A stretch of 64,000 bases of DNA from contig NZ_CP186274.1 in assembly GCF_049331405.1 (NCBI RefSeq), positions 4,216,001 to 4,280,000 on the forward strand, written 5' to 3'. Both the position numbers and the translations under genes were made by a program. This DNA comes from PoT sp049331405 (GTDB lineage: Bacteria > Planctomycetota > Planctomycetia > Isosphaerales > Isosphaeraceae). Below are positions 17,398 through 26,436 of the stretch, piece by piece; position 1 is the first letter of the stretch, and each line of letters opens with the position of its first letter. The notes below the pieces were generated by a model. That model saw only the letters and a program-made list of their open reading frames with translations. It searched no databases and had not been told where the DNA came from.

Positions 17398-18176
17398 CGC
17401 CGATCGGCCTCCAACGCGCGTCCCGCCGAGCGGAGCCGCAACTCGAGTTCCCAGCCCTCGAGGCGGATCCGACGGTCGAGGTAGGTCAAGAATCGCACCA
17501 CGGCGAAGAAGGAGATTGCCAGCCAGACCGCGAAGTGCATGCGGATGTCGAGCATGTCTTTCGTTTGGGGATCCCAGGTCGTTTCGTTGCTGAAGAGGAC
17601 CTGGAGGATAGCCCCTGTCCCCGCCCAGAAACCCAGCACGAACAGGCCCCCGAAGAAGAATTGGCCCAACCATTGACCGAAGAGGTCGCCGCCGCAATCC
17701 TCGGAGAGATTCGCCGACCGTCGATAGACCGCCCGCCAGCGCCCTCGCTCGAGCAAGGCCACTTCATTCACGAATCCAAACCTGATCGGCACGATGATGT
17801 AGAACAGGAAGAAACTCATCAGGAGGATTCGCGCCATGAACTGCAGGAAGAACATCGGGACGAAGGCGCGCGAGAGGGCTTTCGACACCTGGGGGACGCC
17901 CGGCCTTTCTCCGAACATCATGCCTCCGAGGACCACGGTGAGCGGGGCCGTCGCCCAGGGGGCCTCGACCGCGAACATGAAAGGCAGCAGGAACGCGGGG
18001 AATTCCGGGAGGGACGCGAGCCAGGTGTTGAGCGCCGCGAAGGGGGCCACACCAAGCAAGGCCGTCAGGCCTAACGTCAGCGGGCGCTCGCGGACCACCA
18101 TCAAGGCGAGGTCGAGGAGGTCGAGAAACGAGCGTTCCTTGATTTGGACCCAGGTCTGGTGAACGGCCAAGTACAC
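17391..18176 (-). CDS. hypothetical multi-pass membrane protein of the MoxR operon
   Basis: About 261 residues from a GTG start at 18176 (VYLAVHQTWVQIKERSFLD); the ATG-like upstream start at 18272 would overlap SpoIIM. Five to six hydrophobic segments (for example ERPLTLGLTALLGVAPFAAL, FLQFMARILLMSFFLFYIIV, GQFFFGGLFVLGFWAGTGAI) around an FVNEVALLERGRWRAVYRRS loop. The loop resembles membrane domains found with glycerophosphodiester phosphodiesterase or DUF4013-type proteins. No catalytic residues are evident. Position between SpoIIM and DUF4129 suggests an envelope role together with the MoxR complex. Confidence 0.75.
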   Translation of the reverse strand: MYLAVHQTWVQIKERSFLDLLDLALMVVRERPLTLGLTALLGVAPFAALNTWLASLPEFPAFLLPFMFAVEAPWATAPLTVVLGGMMFGERPGVPQVSKALSRAFVPMFFLQFMARILLMSFFLFYIIVPIRFGFVNEVALLERGRWRAVYRRSANLSEDCGGDLFGQWLGQFFFGGLFVLGFWAGTGAILQVLFSNETTWDPQTKDMLDIRMHFAVWLAISFFAVVRFLTYLDRRIRLEGWELELRLRSAGRALEADRRW

Positions 18177-18186
18177 GACTCCAGGA

Positions 18187-19221
18187 TCAGGACATCGAGA
18201 GCGCGGTCCGGGACGAGATCGCGGGGGCGTTGCCCTCGGTCGGATTTTCGACGGTCCGGCCGCCCAGGGCAAGATAGGCGACCAGGACTACGGCACTGCC
18301 GATCGCCACGAGGGCCTTGTAGATGTATTCGAGCGAGGACGCGGAGACGTAGCCCTCGATGAACGCGGCGAACACGAACAGGACGACCGACGTCGACACG
18401 ACCGGGAGCGCGTTCTTCGCCTCGCGATGCAAGGAGGCGACCCGGGTCTCCCCCTTCGTCTCGATCAGGCCGTAGCCGAGACGCATTCCCGCCGCCCCTG
18501 CCAGGACGATCGCCGTGAGTTCGAATGGGGCGTGCGCCGTCACGAAGGTGTAGAAATTCGAGGCGGCCGAGGTCGTCGCCATGTACCCGAAGACCGTGCC
18601 CAGGAGGAGGGCGTTCGATGCGAGTTCGTAGATGCTCCCGAGCCCGAAGAGAAGCCCCCCGGCGAAGCACCTCAACCCGATCGACGTATTGTGCTGGATG
18701 TAGAACCCGGCCATCATCGAATCGTCGCGTGTCATCCCATCCTTCCGCTCGCCCTTGAGCGGTTGCTCATACATGTTCTCCATCTCTTCGATGGACGACT
18801 CGGGGAGCACTCGCCTGGCGAAATCCGGCTGACCGGCCGCGAGCAAAGCGCAAAGAATGAATCCGCCGTAGAAGATCATCGCCGAGATCTTGACCGCCGG
18901 GTCACTTCTGAGGATGCGCGGCGCCCGGTTGAAGAGGACGAATCCCCAGTCCTTGAACCGGAAACCCTTGGCCCGATAGACGGCGTTGTGGGCCCGACCC
19001 ACCAAGGCATGAAGATAGGTAATCGTGTCCCGGGGCAGGTCGTGGGCCTCGGCCAGCATGAGGTCGGTGCATGCGGAGCGATAGAGTTCGCCGAGGCGAA
19101 GGATGAGCGCCGACCGTTGCGACCTGGGGACTTTCCGACTGGAGAGATTCTCCAGGATCTCGTCCAACTCTCGCCAGGAGCCCTCGCGTTGCGCCAGCCG
19201 ATCGGCAACCCGCATCGTCAC
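18187..19221 (-). CDS. SpoIIM/DUF95-family membrane protein
   Basis: Up to 344 residues. GTG at 19221 or ATG at 19215 may be the start; both sit at the RDD stop. A soluble helical N-terminal half (RLGELYRSACTDLMLAEAHD, LVGRAHNAVYRAKGF) precedes five or six membrane helices with the SpoIIM hallmark (MAGFYIQHNTSIGLRCFAGG, then FVTAHAPFELTAIVLAGAAG). SpoIIM helps peptidoglycan remodelling during engulfment in spore formers; in non-sporulating phyla it is a common MoxR-operon member of unknown role. Confidence 0.9.
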   Translation of the reverse strand: MTMRVADRLAQREGSWRELDEILENLSSRKVPRSQRSALILRLGELYRSACTDLMLAEAHDLPRDTITYLHALVGRAHNAVYRAKGFRFKDWGFVLFNRAPRILRSDPAVKISAMIFYGGFILCALLAAGQPDFARRVLPESSIEEMENMYEQPLKGERKDGMTRDDSMMAGFYIQHNTSIGLRCFAGGLLFGLGSIYELASNALLLGTVFGYMATTSAASNFYTFVTAHAPFELTAIVLAGAAGMRLGYGLIETKGETRVASLHREAKNALPVVSTSVVLFVFAAFIEGYVSASSLEYIYKALVAIGSAVVLVAYLALGGRTVENPTEGNAPAISSRTALSMS

Positions 19222-20015
19222 TCTCCGAGGAAGACCCGATGGTAGACCGCGCAGACGACCTCATCGGCCGAGGTCGCGGGCGGGAGGTTGTATCGGCGGC
19301 GGAGGGGTCGAGCCAGGTGCTCGGCCATCTCGTCGCGCCTGGCCTTGCCGAAGCGGGCGCGACGCCGGACATAGTCCGAGAGGGCCTTGGCGACTTCCGA
19401 TCCCGCCTCGATTCGGAGCGGGAGCAATGGCAGGACGTTCGCCACGCTCTTGTCCTCGATCCGGATCACGCCCGTGCGACGTTGGCTGCGCTCGACCACC
19501 ACCATCGTCCCGGCGGCGAGATCTCCCAGGCGCTGAAACTTGCGGGTCAGCATCATGCTCGTCAGGCCGAACATGAGGGCCATCGCCGAGAGGTCGGGCC
19601 GGACGAAGTAGGGGACCGTCCCGTCGAGCGAGCCGACGAGGTTGCGGAGGATCGCCTGGGCCGGCGTGATCGGGACGCCGTTATCCGAGACGACGCGGAT
19701 CCCCAGGGCCTTCTTCCCCAGGGTCTGCCCATTCATGAAGAGTTCGCAGGCGCCCCGATAGCCCCACATGATCACGAAGTAGGCGATGAAGATCGGCCCC
19801 AGGCCCGACCCGGCGCTGAGGGCTGACGAGAGTAGCAGTAAGACCACAGAGACGATGGCGATCAGGAGGAAGACGACTGCGACGTCGATCAGGTAGGCGA
19901 AATAGCGTCGGAAAGGACCGGCCAGCGGGTACTCGAACATGATCCGCTCGGGCGTCACGAGCCGGACGTGAGTGTCGAGGGGTATCTCGAAACGCGGCTT
20001 GGCTGCCGTGGCCAT
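19218..20015 (-). CDS. RDD family membrane protein
   Basis: A 265-residue protein with the RDD pattern: RRYFAYLIDVAVVFLLIAIV (first helix, Arg and Asp present), a second helix (GLGPIFIAYFVIMWGYRGAC) and NGQTLGKKALGIRVVSDNG, then PITPAQAILRNLVGSLDG. The cytoplasmic C-terminus is basic and helical. RDD proteins are transport- or envelope-related and frequently lead MoxR operons, as here. First gene of the operon running to 13085; its promoter should lie in 20016-20282, but I could not pick out clear hexamers. Confidence 0.9.
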   Translation of the reverse strand: MATAAKPRFEIPLDTHVRLVTPERIMFEYPLAGPFRRYFAYLIDVAVVFLLIAIVSVVLLLLSSALSAGSGLGPIFIAYFVIMWGYRGACELFMNGQTLGKKALGIRVVSDNGVPITPAQAILRNLVGSLDGTVPYFVRPDLSAMALMFGLTSMMLTRKFQRLGDLAAGTMVVVERSQRRTGVIRIEDKSVANVLPLLPLRIEAGSEVAKALSDYVRRRARFGKARRDEMAEHLARPLRRRYNLPPATSADEVVCAVYHRVFLGE

Positions 20016-20282
20016 CGACGGTGAACGCCCTCAGCAGATGATGGATGAGCTTCCACGCCGCCTCGGCCATGCGGAGCCAGCGTCATGCAATGCATGCTAC
20101 CCGAGCGTCGCCGGCAAAGCAATCGACCTCAAGACTCGCTCGAGGAGGCCAACCGGCCTCGGCCATCGAGGCGATCGGTTCCATACGTGTCATGCAACAA
20201 GACGAGGAGAGGACGGAGCGTCTAGAGATCGGCGGAGAGGGAGATCGACCATCGTGACGATGGAAGGTGCGTGATCTTGCAA

Positions 20283-22745
20283 TCAACGCTTTTGCATACG
20301 CTGGATCACGATGCGAGGGTCGCTGGCGGTATTGTCGAACATGGTGACGACCGGGGTCTGTTCGCGGATCTTGTCGATGAAGCCCGTGGTCGCTTTCTGC
20401 AGCTTGTTGGAATGGATCGAGTTCCGGATCTTGCGCTGGATCTCGGCATCCGCGAAGGAGGCGGGGCCGGCCGCTCGCCGGGATTCGACCACAACGATGT
20501 GCAGGCTCTCGGGCGTCTCGATGATCTGGCTGATCTGGCCTGGCCTCAACTTCTCCAGGGCCTCGTTGACCGGGGCAATGGCGTAACTCCCCGGCGAGGT
20601 CTCCCAGAGTCCCCCCTCCTTGCTATTCGGCCCCTGGCTCTCGGCCTGGGCGACCTTGGCGAAGGGCTCCCCCTTGCTCAGCCGGGCCATCAGGGACAGG
20701 GCCTTCTTCCTGGACTCGACCGGGCCCCCCGACTTCCTGAAATCGACGACGATCTCACGCCAGGACACCATGGCCGGCTGGTCGAAATCCTTGAGATGCT
20801 CGTTATAGTATTCGCGCATTTCGGGAAGGGACACGGATAACTTATTCGAGAGCTTATTCTGAATGAACGATTTCGCTACGAAACCACGGAGGTAATTGTC
20901 ATGCATGCGATCGAGGGACTCACCCTTTTCTTCGAGCTTCTTCTTGAGCTCATAGACATTGGCCGAGGCCGTCTTCTTGATCATGGGTTCCACTTCTTCT
21001 TCATTCCAGTATTTTTCGGCAAATCCCATTAACATTTGCATTTGCTTAGGATTTTTTAATTCACGCTTGGCTTCCTGAAACAGCATGCTTTCTTCGATCA
21101 TCTCCGCCATGACGGCCGCGGCCACCATGTTGAGCTGCTCGCGACTGGGCTGCTGACCCGGGTAGCGGCGGAGCTTCTGCTTGACGCCGAGCGTGAGTTC
21201 GTGGAGCGTGATGACCTCGTCACCGACCCTCGCGGCGACCTTGCCCGCCTCGAGCAGGTCTGACGCGCCGAGCCTCGACTGGAGCATCGTGGCGCTGTTG
21301 GACGTCGTCTGGACGTTCGTATCGATGGGCGCGGCCGAAGAATTCGGAGCCCCGATGGGGGCTCCGACATTCACTGCGGCCGACTTGGTCCCCACCGAGG
21401 TCTTCGGCAGGGTGACGGGCCTGGTCGTGGGCTTTGGCGTCGATGGCCGGATCGAGGCCGGCACGATCGGCGGGCGAACGCTCGACTTGGGAGCACTGGC
21501 GGAAGGGTTGACCACCGGGGGCGGCACCATTTCCTTCGAGTCCGAGCCGGGTGCGGAGAGGGGCGGCAGGTCGGGCAAGGTTGGCTCGTCCGACGCGGCG
21601 GGAGCGGGGGCCGCGACTGCCGGCGCCGGGATCGGCGACGCAGGGGCCTCGGTCGGCATCGGCTGCGGGTTCGAAGCCGGGATGGCGAGCGGATCGGAAG
21701 CGCCGGGAATCGTGGCATCCGGCCCCGCCGTCTCGGGCCCGGTCGGGGGCAGTTCGATCGGACCAGGCTCGCCCGGGACCAAGGCGGAAGACTCGGCACC
21801 CGAAGGAGCGAGCGGCTTATCCACCTGGGCGGGGACCACATCCGGGGACGTGGGCGGAAGCTCGATCGCCGAAGAGTCCCCCGAAGCAGGCGCCGCGGCG
21901 GAAGCGGGCGGAGCCTCGATGGCCGGTGGAGTCGTCTCGGCCGGGGCCGGAGCGGGGGAAGCCGCCGGGACTTCGGCGGGAGCCGGGGCCGGAGAGGGCG
22001 AGGCAGCCGGAGCTTCGGTGGCGGTGGGCGTTTCCTGGGGCAAGGCCGGGGCGGTAGATTCGGAGGACGGGGTGGCCTCCATCACGTCCTTCGGCACGGC
22101 CAGGTCGGCGCCAGGCGCATTGAGATCGGGCGTCGGGGCGATGGGAGTGGCCTCGGCGGCCGGGGCTTCAGCGGGAGCCGTCGCGGCCGGTTCGGCGGGC
22201 ATCGCCGGGGCGACTTCCTCGGCCGCGGGGGCCGCCGGAGTCGGCGATTCCGTCGCAGGAAGGACAGCCTCGGGGGTCGCACCCGCTTCCGCCGAATTCG
22301 CCTCGGAGGCAGCGGCGGGAGCCGCAGGCTCCTCGGTGGCGGCAGGGACGCTCGGGATCGGCTCATCCTTGACGGACGAGGCGATCTCGGCTTCGGGCTG
22401 CGCCGTCGGGGCCGGCTGCGGCTCGGCGGTGGCGGCCGCTTCTGCCGGCATCGGAGACGCCGGCGCGGGCTGCGTCGGCTGAGCCTCGGCAGTCTGGGTC
22501 GGCACGGGGATGGCAGGGACGCCAGGATAGGGCTGGTTCGCCCTCCCGACGACGTTAGACGGCAGGGTGGCCGGATCGACGTTGGCGTTGTCCTTGACAA
22601 TCGCCTCGTGGATCGACGGGATCGGGCTCAGGCCGACCGGCCCGACTCCCTGACCCGGTCCGGCAGGTGGATTGGTCGCCGAACGATCCTGTGCGCAGCC
22701 CACCAGGGCTAGGCCGATCAGTCCGGCGACGACATGACGGTTCAT
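20283..22745 (-). CDS. lipoprotein peptidyl-prolyl isomerase (parvulin/PpiC, SurA-like) with long Pro/Ala linker
   Basis: An 820-residue protein. A lipobox LALVGC (Cys17) marks it as a lipoprotein. Residues about 25-430 are low-complexity Ala/Pro/Glu/Thr sequence. A SurA-N-like helical region then runs to about 620 (VAARVGDEVITLHELTLGVK, MIEESMLFQEAKRELKN), and the PPIC domain follows (MVSWREIVVDFRKSGG, then LSKGEPFAKVAQAESQ, GGLWETSPGSY, LRPGQISQIIET). It should be an extracytoplasmic folding catalyst. The DNA for the Lys/Asn-rich helical stretch (about 20990-21075) is markedly AT-richer than the rest. It follows mfd on the same strand. Confidence 0.9.
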   Translation of the reverse strand: MNRHVVAGLIGLALVGCAQDRSATNPPAGPGQGVGPVGLSPIPSIHEAIVKDNANVDPATLPSNVVGRANQPYPGVPAIPVPTQTAEAQPTQPAPASPMPAEAAATAEPQPAPTAQPEAEIASSVKDEPIPSVPAATEEPAAPAAASEANSAEAGATPEAVLPATESPTPAAPAAEEVAPAMPAEPAATAPAEAPAAEATPIAPTPDLNAPGADLAVPKDVMEATPSSESTAPALPQETPTATEAPAASPSPAPAPAEVPAASPAPAPAETTPPAIEAPPASAAAPASGDSSAIELPPTSPDVVPAQVDKPLAPSGAESSALVPGEPGPIELPPTGPETAGPDATIPGASDPLAIPASNPQPMPTEAPASPIPAPAVAAPAPAASDEPTLPDLPPLSAPGSDSKEMVPPPVVNPSASAPKSSVRPPIVPASIRPSTPKPTTRPVTLPKTSVGTKSAAVNVGAPIGAPNSSAAPIDTNVQTTSNSATMLQSRLGASDLLEAGKVAARVGDEVITLHELTLGVKQKLRRYPGQQPSREQLNMVAAAVMAEMIEESMLFQEAKRELKNPKQMQMLMGFAEKYWNEEEVEPMIKKTASANVYELKKKLEEKGESLDRMHDNYLRGFVAKSFIQNKLSNKLSVSLPEMREYYNEHLKDFDQPAMVSWREIVVDFRKSGGPVESRKKALSLMARLSKGEPFAKVAQAESQGPNSKEGGLWETSPGSYAIAPVNEALEKLRPGQISQIIETPESLHIVVVESRRAAGPASFADAEIQRKIRNSIHSNKLQKATTGFIDKIREQTPVVTMFDNTASDPRIVIQRMQKR

Positions 22746-23061
22746 GGATATTCTCCGTCCTTGGAGATCGAGATCTGTCGTGACGCAGAGCGCTTAGCCT
22801 TCCTAGCTTACCGCCTGGGTCCGTTCGTTTGTTCGAAGCGAACCACGCCATTCTGGAGTTATCGGTCGGCGCGGATTCTTATGTCCAGCCAAGGTGAGAT
22901 GAGGTCGGACAAATTACCCACGACACAGGGTCGTCGCAAGTCCGAAACTTGCAATCGTACGGGTCGACCCAGAAATCGGGTCCACATGCGCATGACGTGT
23001 CCAACCCTCGACGCGTGGCCTTTCGAACCGGCAGCACCTCGGCTCTGTGCCTCCGGAGACT
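22746..23061. other. intergenic region between mfd and the parvulin gene, with small hairpins
   Basis: No gene is supported here. GCAAGT/ACTTGC (22936-22952) and GACCC/GGGTC (22966-22982) form adjacent perfect stems about 80-125 bases beyond the mfd stop, and GGGTCGACCC is a palindrome. There is no T tract. They may be termination or processing structures; the parvulin promoter should also lie here. Confidence 0.4.
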
Positions 23062-26000
23062 TTACAAACGAGTCTCCAGCAAAGGTTTAATCGTCGCGGC
23101 GACGACCGTGCCGTGAGGCCGTTTTTCATCGAGTGGGACATAGGCCGTCTTCTCGTCGACGATCCGGACGCGTTTCGGGTTCCGGTCGGAGAGGAGCTTG
23201 ATCCGCTTCGAGTTCCGATAGGTGAGGACGGCGTATTCGTCTTCGACGTGGATCCGCTCGAGCTGCCAGCGCTCGGCCAGGATCCGCAGTTCCGCCTCGG
23301 TTAGCATGTTGATTGCCGGATTCGGGAGGGCCCCGAAGCGATCGATCAATTCCTGTCGAAAGTCGGCCAGCCGGTCCATCCTCCTGAGCCGGCCCAGTCG
23401 GCGATACAGCTCGACCTTGACGCGAGGCCCAGGCACATAATCCTTCGGCAGATACGCACGCCAGGAGAGCTCGATCGAGCAGTCGAACATCGGCCGGGTC
23501 GGCTTTTTGGTCAGGGCCCGGACGGCCGTCTCGAGGAGCGAGCAATAAAGCTCGTACCCGACGCTCTCGATGTGCCCCGACTGCTCGGCCCCCAGGATAT
23601 TGCCCGCACCTCGGATTTCGAGGTCACGCAAGGCGATTTTGAAGCCGGCTCCGAGCTCGGTGAATTCCTCGATGGCCTTGAGACGCTTGACGGCGTTCGG
23701 GGTCACCGGCCTGTCCGACTCGAGGAGCAGATAAGCGTATGCTCGATGCTTGTAACGCCCGACGCGACCTCGAAGCTGGTGCAGGTCGGACAGGCCATAC
23801 TTGTCGGCCTCGTTGATGAAGATCGTGTTGACGTTGGGGATGTCCAGGCCCGACTCGATAATCGTCGTGGCAACGAGGATGTCGTAGTCGCGCCTGATGA
23901 ACGAGAGCATCGTCTTCTCGAGGGCCTCGCCCCCCATCTGCCCGTGGGCAAACGTGATGCGTGCTTCTGGGACGATCGCCTGGATCTTGTCCACGATGTT
24001 CTGGATGTCATGCACGCGGTTATGCACGAAGTAGACCTGGCCGTCGCGGTTCAGTTCGCGATGGATGGCGCGCTTGACGGTCTCTGCGTCGAAGCGGAGG
24101 ATCCGGGTCTCGATGGCCTTGCGGTCTGGGGGCGGCGTCTCGAGGTTCGAGATGTCGCGGATGCCGAGGAGGCTCATGTGGAGCGTCCTCGGAATCGGGG
24201 TCGCCGAAAGCGTGAGGACATCGACGGTCGAGCGGAGCGACTTGAGCCATTCCTTATCCTCGACGCCGAACCGCTGTTCCTCGTCGATGACGACTAGGCC
24301 GAGGTCCTTGAAGCTGACGTCCTTCTGCACGATCCGATGCGTGCCAATCAGGACGTCAACCGTCCCGGCTGCCGTCCGCTTCAAAACTTCGCGGACCTCC
24401 GACTTGGGCCGGAACCGATTCACGACCTCGACGGCGAAGGGGAACTCGGCCATCCGCCCTGTGAAGCTGCGATGGTGCTGCTCGGCCAGGATCGTCGTCG
24501 GCACGAGCACGGCGACCTGCTTGCCCGCGTCGATCGCCTTGAATGTCGCGCGGATAGCCACTTCGGTTTTGCCGTAGCCGACGTCGCCGCAGATCAGGCG
24601 GTCCATCGGCTTGGACTTCGCCATGTCTTCCTTGATGGCGTCGATGGCCGAGAGCTGGTCGGGCGTCTCCTGGTAAGGAAATGCGGCCTCGAACTCGGCC
24701 ATCCAGTGGCTATCCTCGGCCGGATACGAGATCCCTTCGCGGCTCTCGCGGGCGGCCTGGATGTCGATGAGTTCGGCCGCGAGGTCGACCACCGCGTCGG
24801 CTACTCGCTTCTTGCGCTTCTCCCAGGAGGAGGAGCCGATCTTGGAGAGAGGGGGCTCCCCCTTGCCGCCGCCGACGTACTTCTGAACGAGGTCGATCTT
24901 CGCGATCGGCACGAACATCTTCGTGCCTTCGGCGAACTCGAGCAGCAGGGTTTCCTCGCTATGCTCGCTCGTCTTGTCGACCATCTGGAGACCGCGATAC
25001 CGGGCGATCCCGTGGTTGACGTGAACGACGAGGTCCCCTTCGTTGAGGTCGAGGAAGCTGTCGATCGCCCGGCTCTCATACCGCCGACGGGTCGTCGGGC
25101 GTCGGATGTCGGCGCGGGCGAAGAGCTCGTTATCGCCGATGACGAGCGTCCCGGCGTCGATCATGTGGAACCCGGCGCGGATCCGACCGACCGTCAATTG
25201 GAGCCGGCCCGTCTGGGCGATCGCCGTGTCGGCGAAGACTTCCTTGAGCCGCTCAGCCTCGGCCGAGTTGTGGCAGGCGATGAGGACCTGGTCTCCCGCG
25301 GAGGCGCCGTCGAGCTCGGCCTTCACCTTGGAGAGCTCGCCCGAGAAGCGCTCGACGCTCTCGATTCGGAGATGGCAGGTCGCCTCGAGCGAATCCGACG
25401 AGAGCGTGGCCACGGTGATCGAGGGCTTGCGGAAGAGCTTGGCCAGCGTGCTCTCGACAGTGTACAGGCCCCGGGGATCCTCCGAGCGGCCGAGGTAGTG
25501 GCGGCCCTCCTCTTTGAGGTCGCTCGGTTCAAGCAGCGCGACCCAGGTCCCTTCCGGAAAGATGTCGGCGACGTGCCCAAGGCTCGTAAGGTCGTCGCCG
25601 TCGTATTTGGGCGAGGCCGTGAGCATGACCGAGTCCCAGCGGCCGAGCGAGCGCTGTGTTTCCGGGTCGAAGGGACGGATCGATTCGACGTCATCGCCGA
25701 AGAACTCAATGCGGACCGGCTCGGTCGAATCGGCCGGGAAGACGTCGAGGATGCCGCCGCGGAGGCTGAATTCTCCGGGGACCTCCACAACTTCGGCACG
25801 CGCCAGGCCCCGATCCACCAGCCAGGAGGTGATCTCCTCGATGGGGATCACGTCGCCCACCCGGATCGTCCGCGAGGCCTTTTCCAGGGCCTCGAGCGTC
25901 GGAACCGGCTGGAGCAGTGCCTGGAACGGGGCGATCACGAAGCGTGGGGGCGACTCCGAGGCGAGCCGCTTCACGTTCCGGAGGCGCCGGCCGAAGGTCT

Positions 26001-26325
26001 CGTCGCCGGCATCGGCCTCGCGAGGGAGCCGCTCCCACGCCGGCAGGACCTCGGGCATGACGCCGGAGAAGGTCGCCACATCGTCGCGGAAGTCGTCGAC
26101 ATCCCCCACGTGCGCAAGCACGATCACTAAAGTCTGAGGAGCGTGCAGTCCGAGCGCGGCGGAGACGAGCGGCGCAGCCGAGCCCCATGCGCCATCGATC
26201 GTGCCGCTCTGGCCGTTCTTGAGCGCGGCGAGCAGTTCCGGGAACCCGGAGGTCCGCTGGATCTGGCGAGTCAGATCCTTGAGTTCTCGGACCGTGCCCG
26301 GAGCCTTTGAGGAGACCTTGCTCAT
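23062..26325 (-). CDS. mfd: transcription-repair coupling factor Mfd
   Basis: A 1,087-residue protein with full Mfd layout. The N-terminal UvrB-like part comes first (VPGEFSLRGGILDVFPAD). The RNA-polymerase-interaction (CarD-like) domain has GDLVVHVNHGIARYRGLQ. The RecG-like helicase follows: Walker A ICGDVGYGKTEVAIRA, DEEQRFG motif II, LSATPIPRTLHMSLLG, TIIESGLDIPNVNT and QLRGRVGRYKHRAYAY. A C-terminal TRCF domain ends it. It removes stalled RNA polymerase and recruits UvrA to the damage. It is slightly shorter than the E. coli protein (1,148), with no evident lost motif. Confidence 0.97.
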   Translation of the reverse strand: MSKVSSKAPGTVRELKDLTRQIQRTSGFPELLAALKNGQSGTIDGAWGSAAPLVSAALGLHAPQTLVIVLAHVGDVDDFRDDVATFSGVMPEVLPAWERLPREADAGDETFGRRLRNVKRLASESPPRFVIAPFQALLQPVPTLEALEKASRTIRVGDVIPIEEITSWLVDRGLARAEVVEVPGEFSLRGGILDVFPADSTEPVRIEFFGDDVESIRPFDPETQRSLGRWDSVMLTASPKYDGDDLTSLGHVADIFPEGTWVALLEPSDLKEEGRHYLGRSEDPRGLYTVESTLAKLFRKPSITVATLSSDSLEATCHLRIESVERFSGELSKVKAELDGASAGDQVLIACHNSAEAERLKEVFADTAIAQTGRLQLTVGRIRAGFHMIDAGTLVIGDNELFARADIRRPTTRRRYESRAIDSFLDLNEGDLVVHVNHGIARYRGLQMVDKTSEHSEETLLLEFAEGTKMFVPIAKIDLVQKYVGGGKGEPPLSKIGSSSWEKRKKRVADAVVDLAAELIDIQAARESREGISYPAEDSHWMAEFEAAFPYQETPDQLSAIDAIKEDMAKSKPMDRLICGDVGYGKTEVAIRATFKAIDAGKQVAVLVPTTILAEQHHRSFTGRMAEFPFAVEVVNRFRPKSEVREVLKRTAAGTVDVLIGTHRIVQKDVSFKDLGLVVIDEEQRFGVEDKEWLKSLRSTVDVLTLSATPIPRTLHMSLLGIRDISNLETPPPDRKAIETRILRFDAETVKRAIHRELNRDGQVYFVHNRVHDIQNIVDKIQAIVPEARITFAHGQMGGEALEKTMLSFIRRDYDILVATTIIESGLDIPNVNTIFINEADKYGLSDLHQLRGRVGRYKHRAYAYLLLESDRPVTPNAVKRLKAIEEFTELGAGFKIALRDLEIRGAGNILGAEQSGHIESVGYELYCSLLETAVRALTKKPTRPMFDCSIELSWRAYLPKDYVPGPRVKVELYRRLGRLRRMDRLADFRQELIDRFGALPNPAINMLTEAELRILAERWQLERIHVEDEYAVLTYRNSKRIKLLSDRNPKRVRIVDEKTAYVPLDEKRPHGTVVAATIKPLLETRL

Positions 26326-26436
26326 GGGATTGAAAGGATACGGAGCCTACGAAGGATCGCCGAGTGCCGCCAAAGGTTCGCCTGGAACAGCCGTGCTACC
26401 GCAGCATTGATGCCGAGGGTGTTACTCCCGAGCGGA

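Noticed and set aside
21181..22482. 433-codon Gly/Ala/Ser-rich plus-strand frame resembling a repeat protein
   Set aside because: It is the complement of the Pro/Ala linker of the parvulin lipoprotein; composition follows from the opposite strand.
24337..26130. 597-codon plus-strand frame
   Set aside because: Antisense to mfd.
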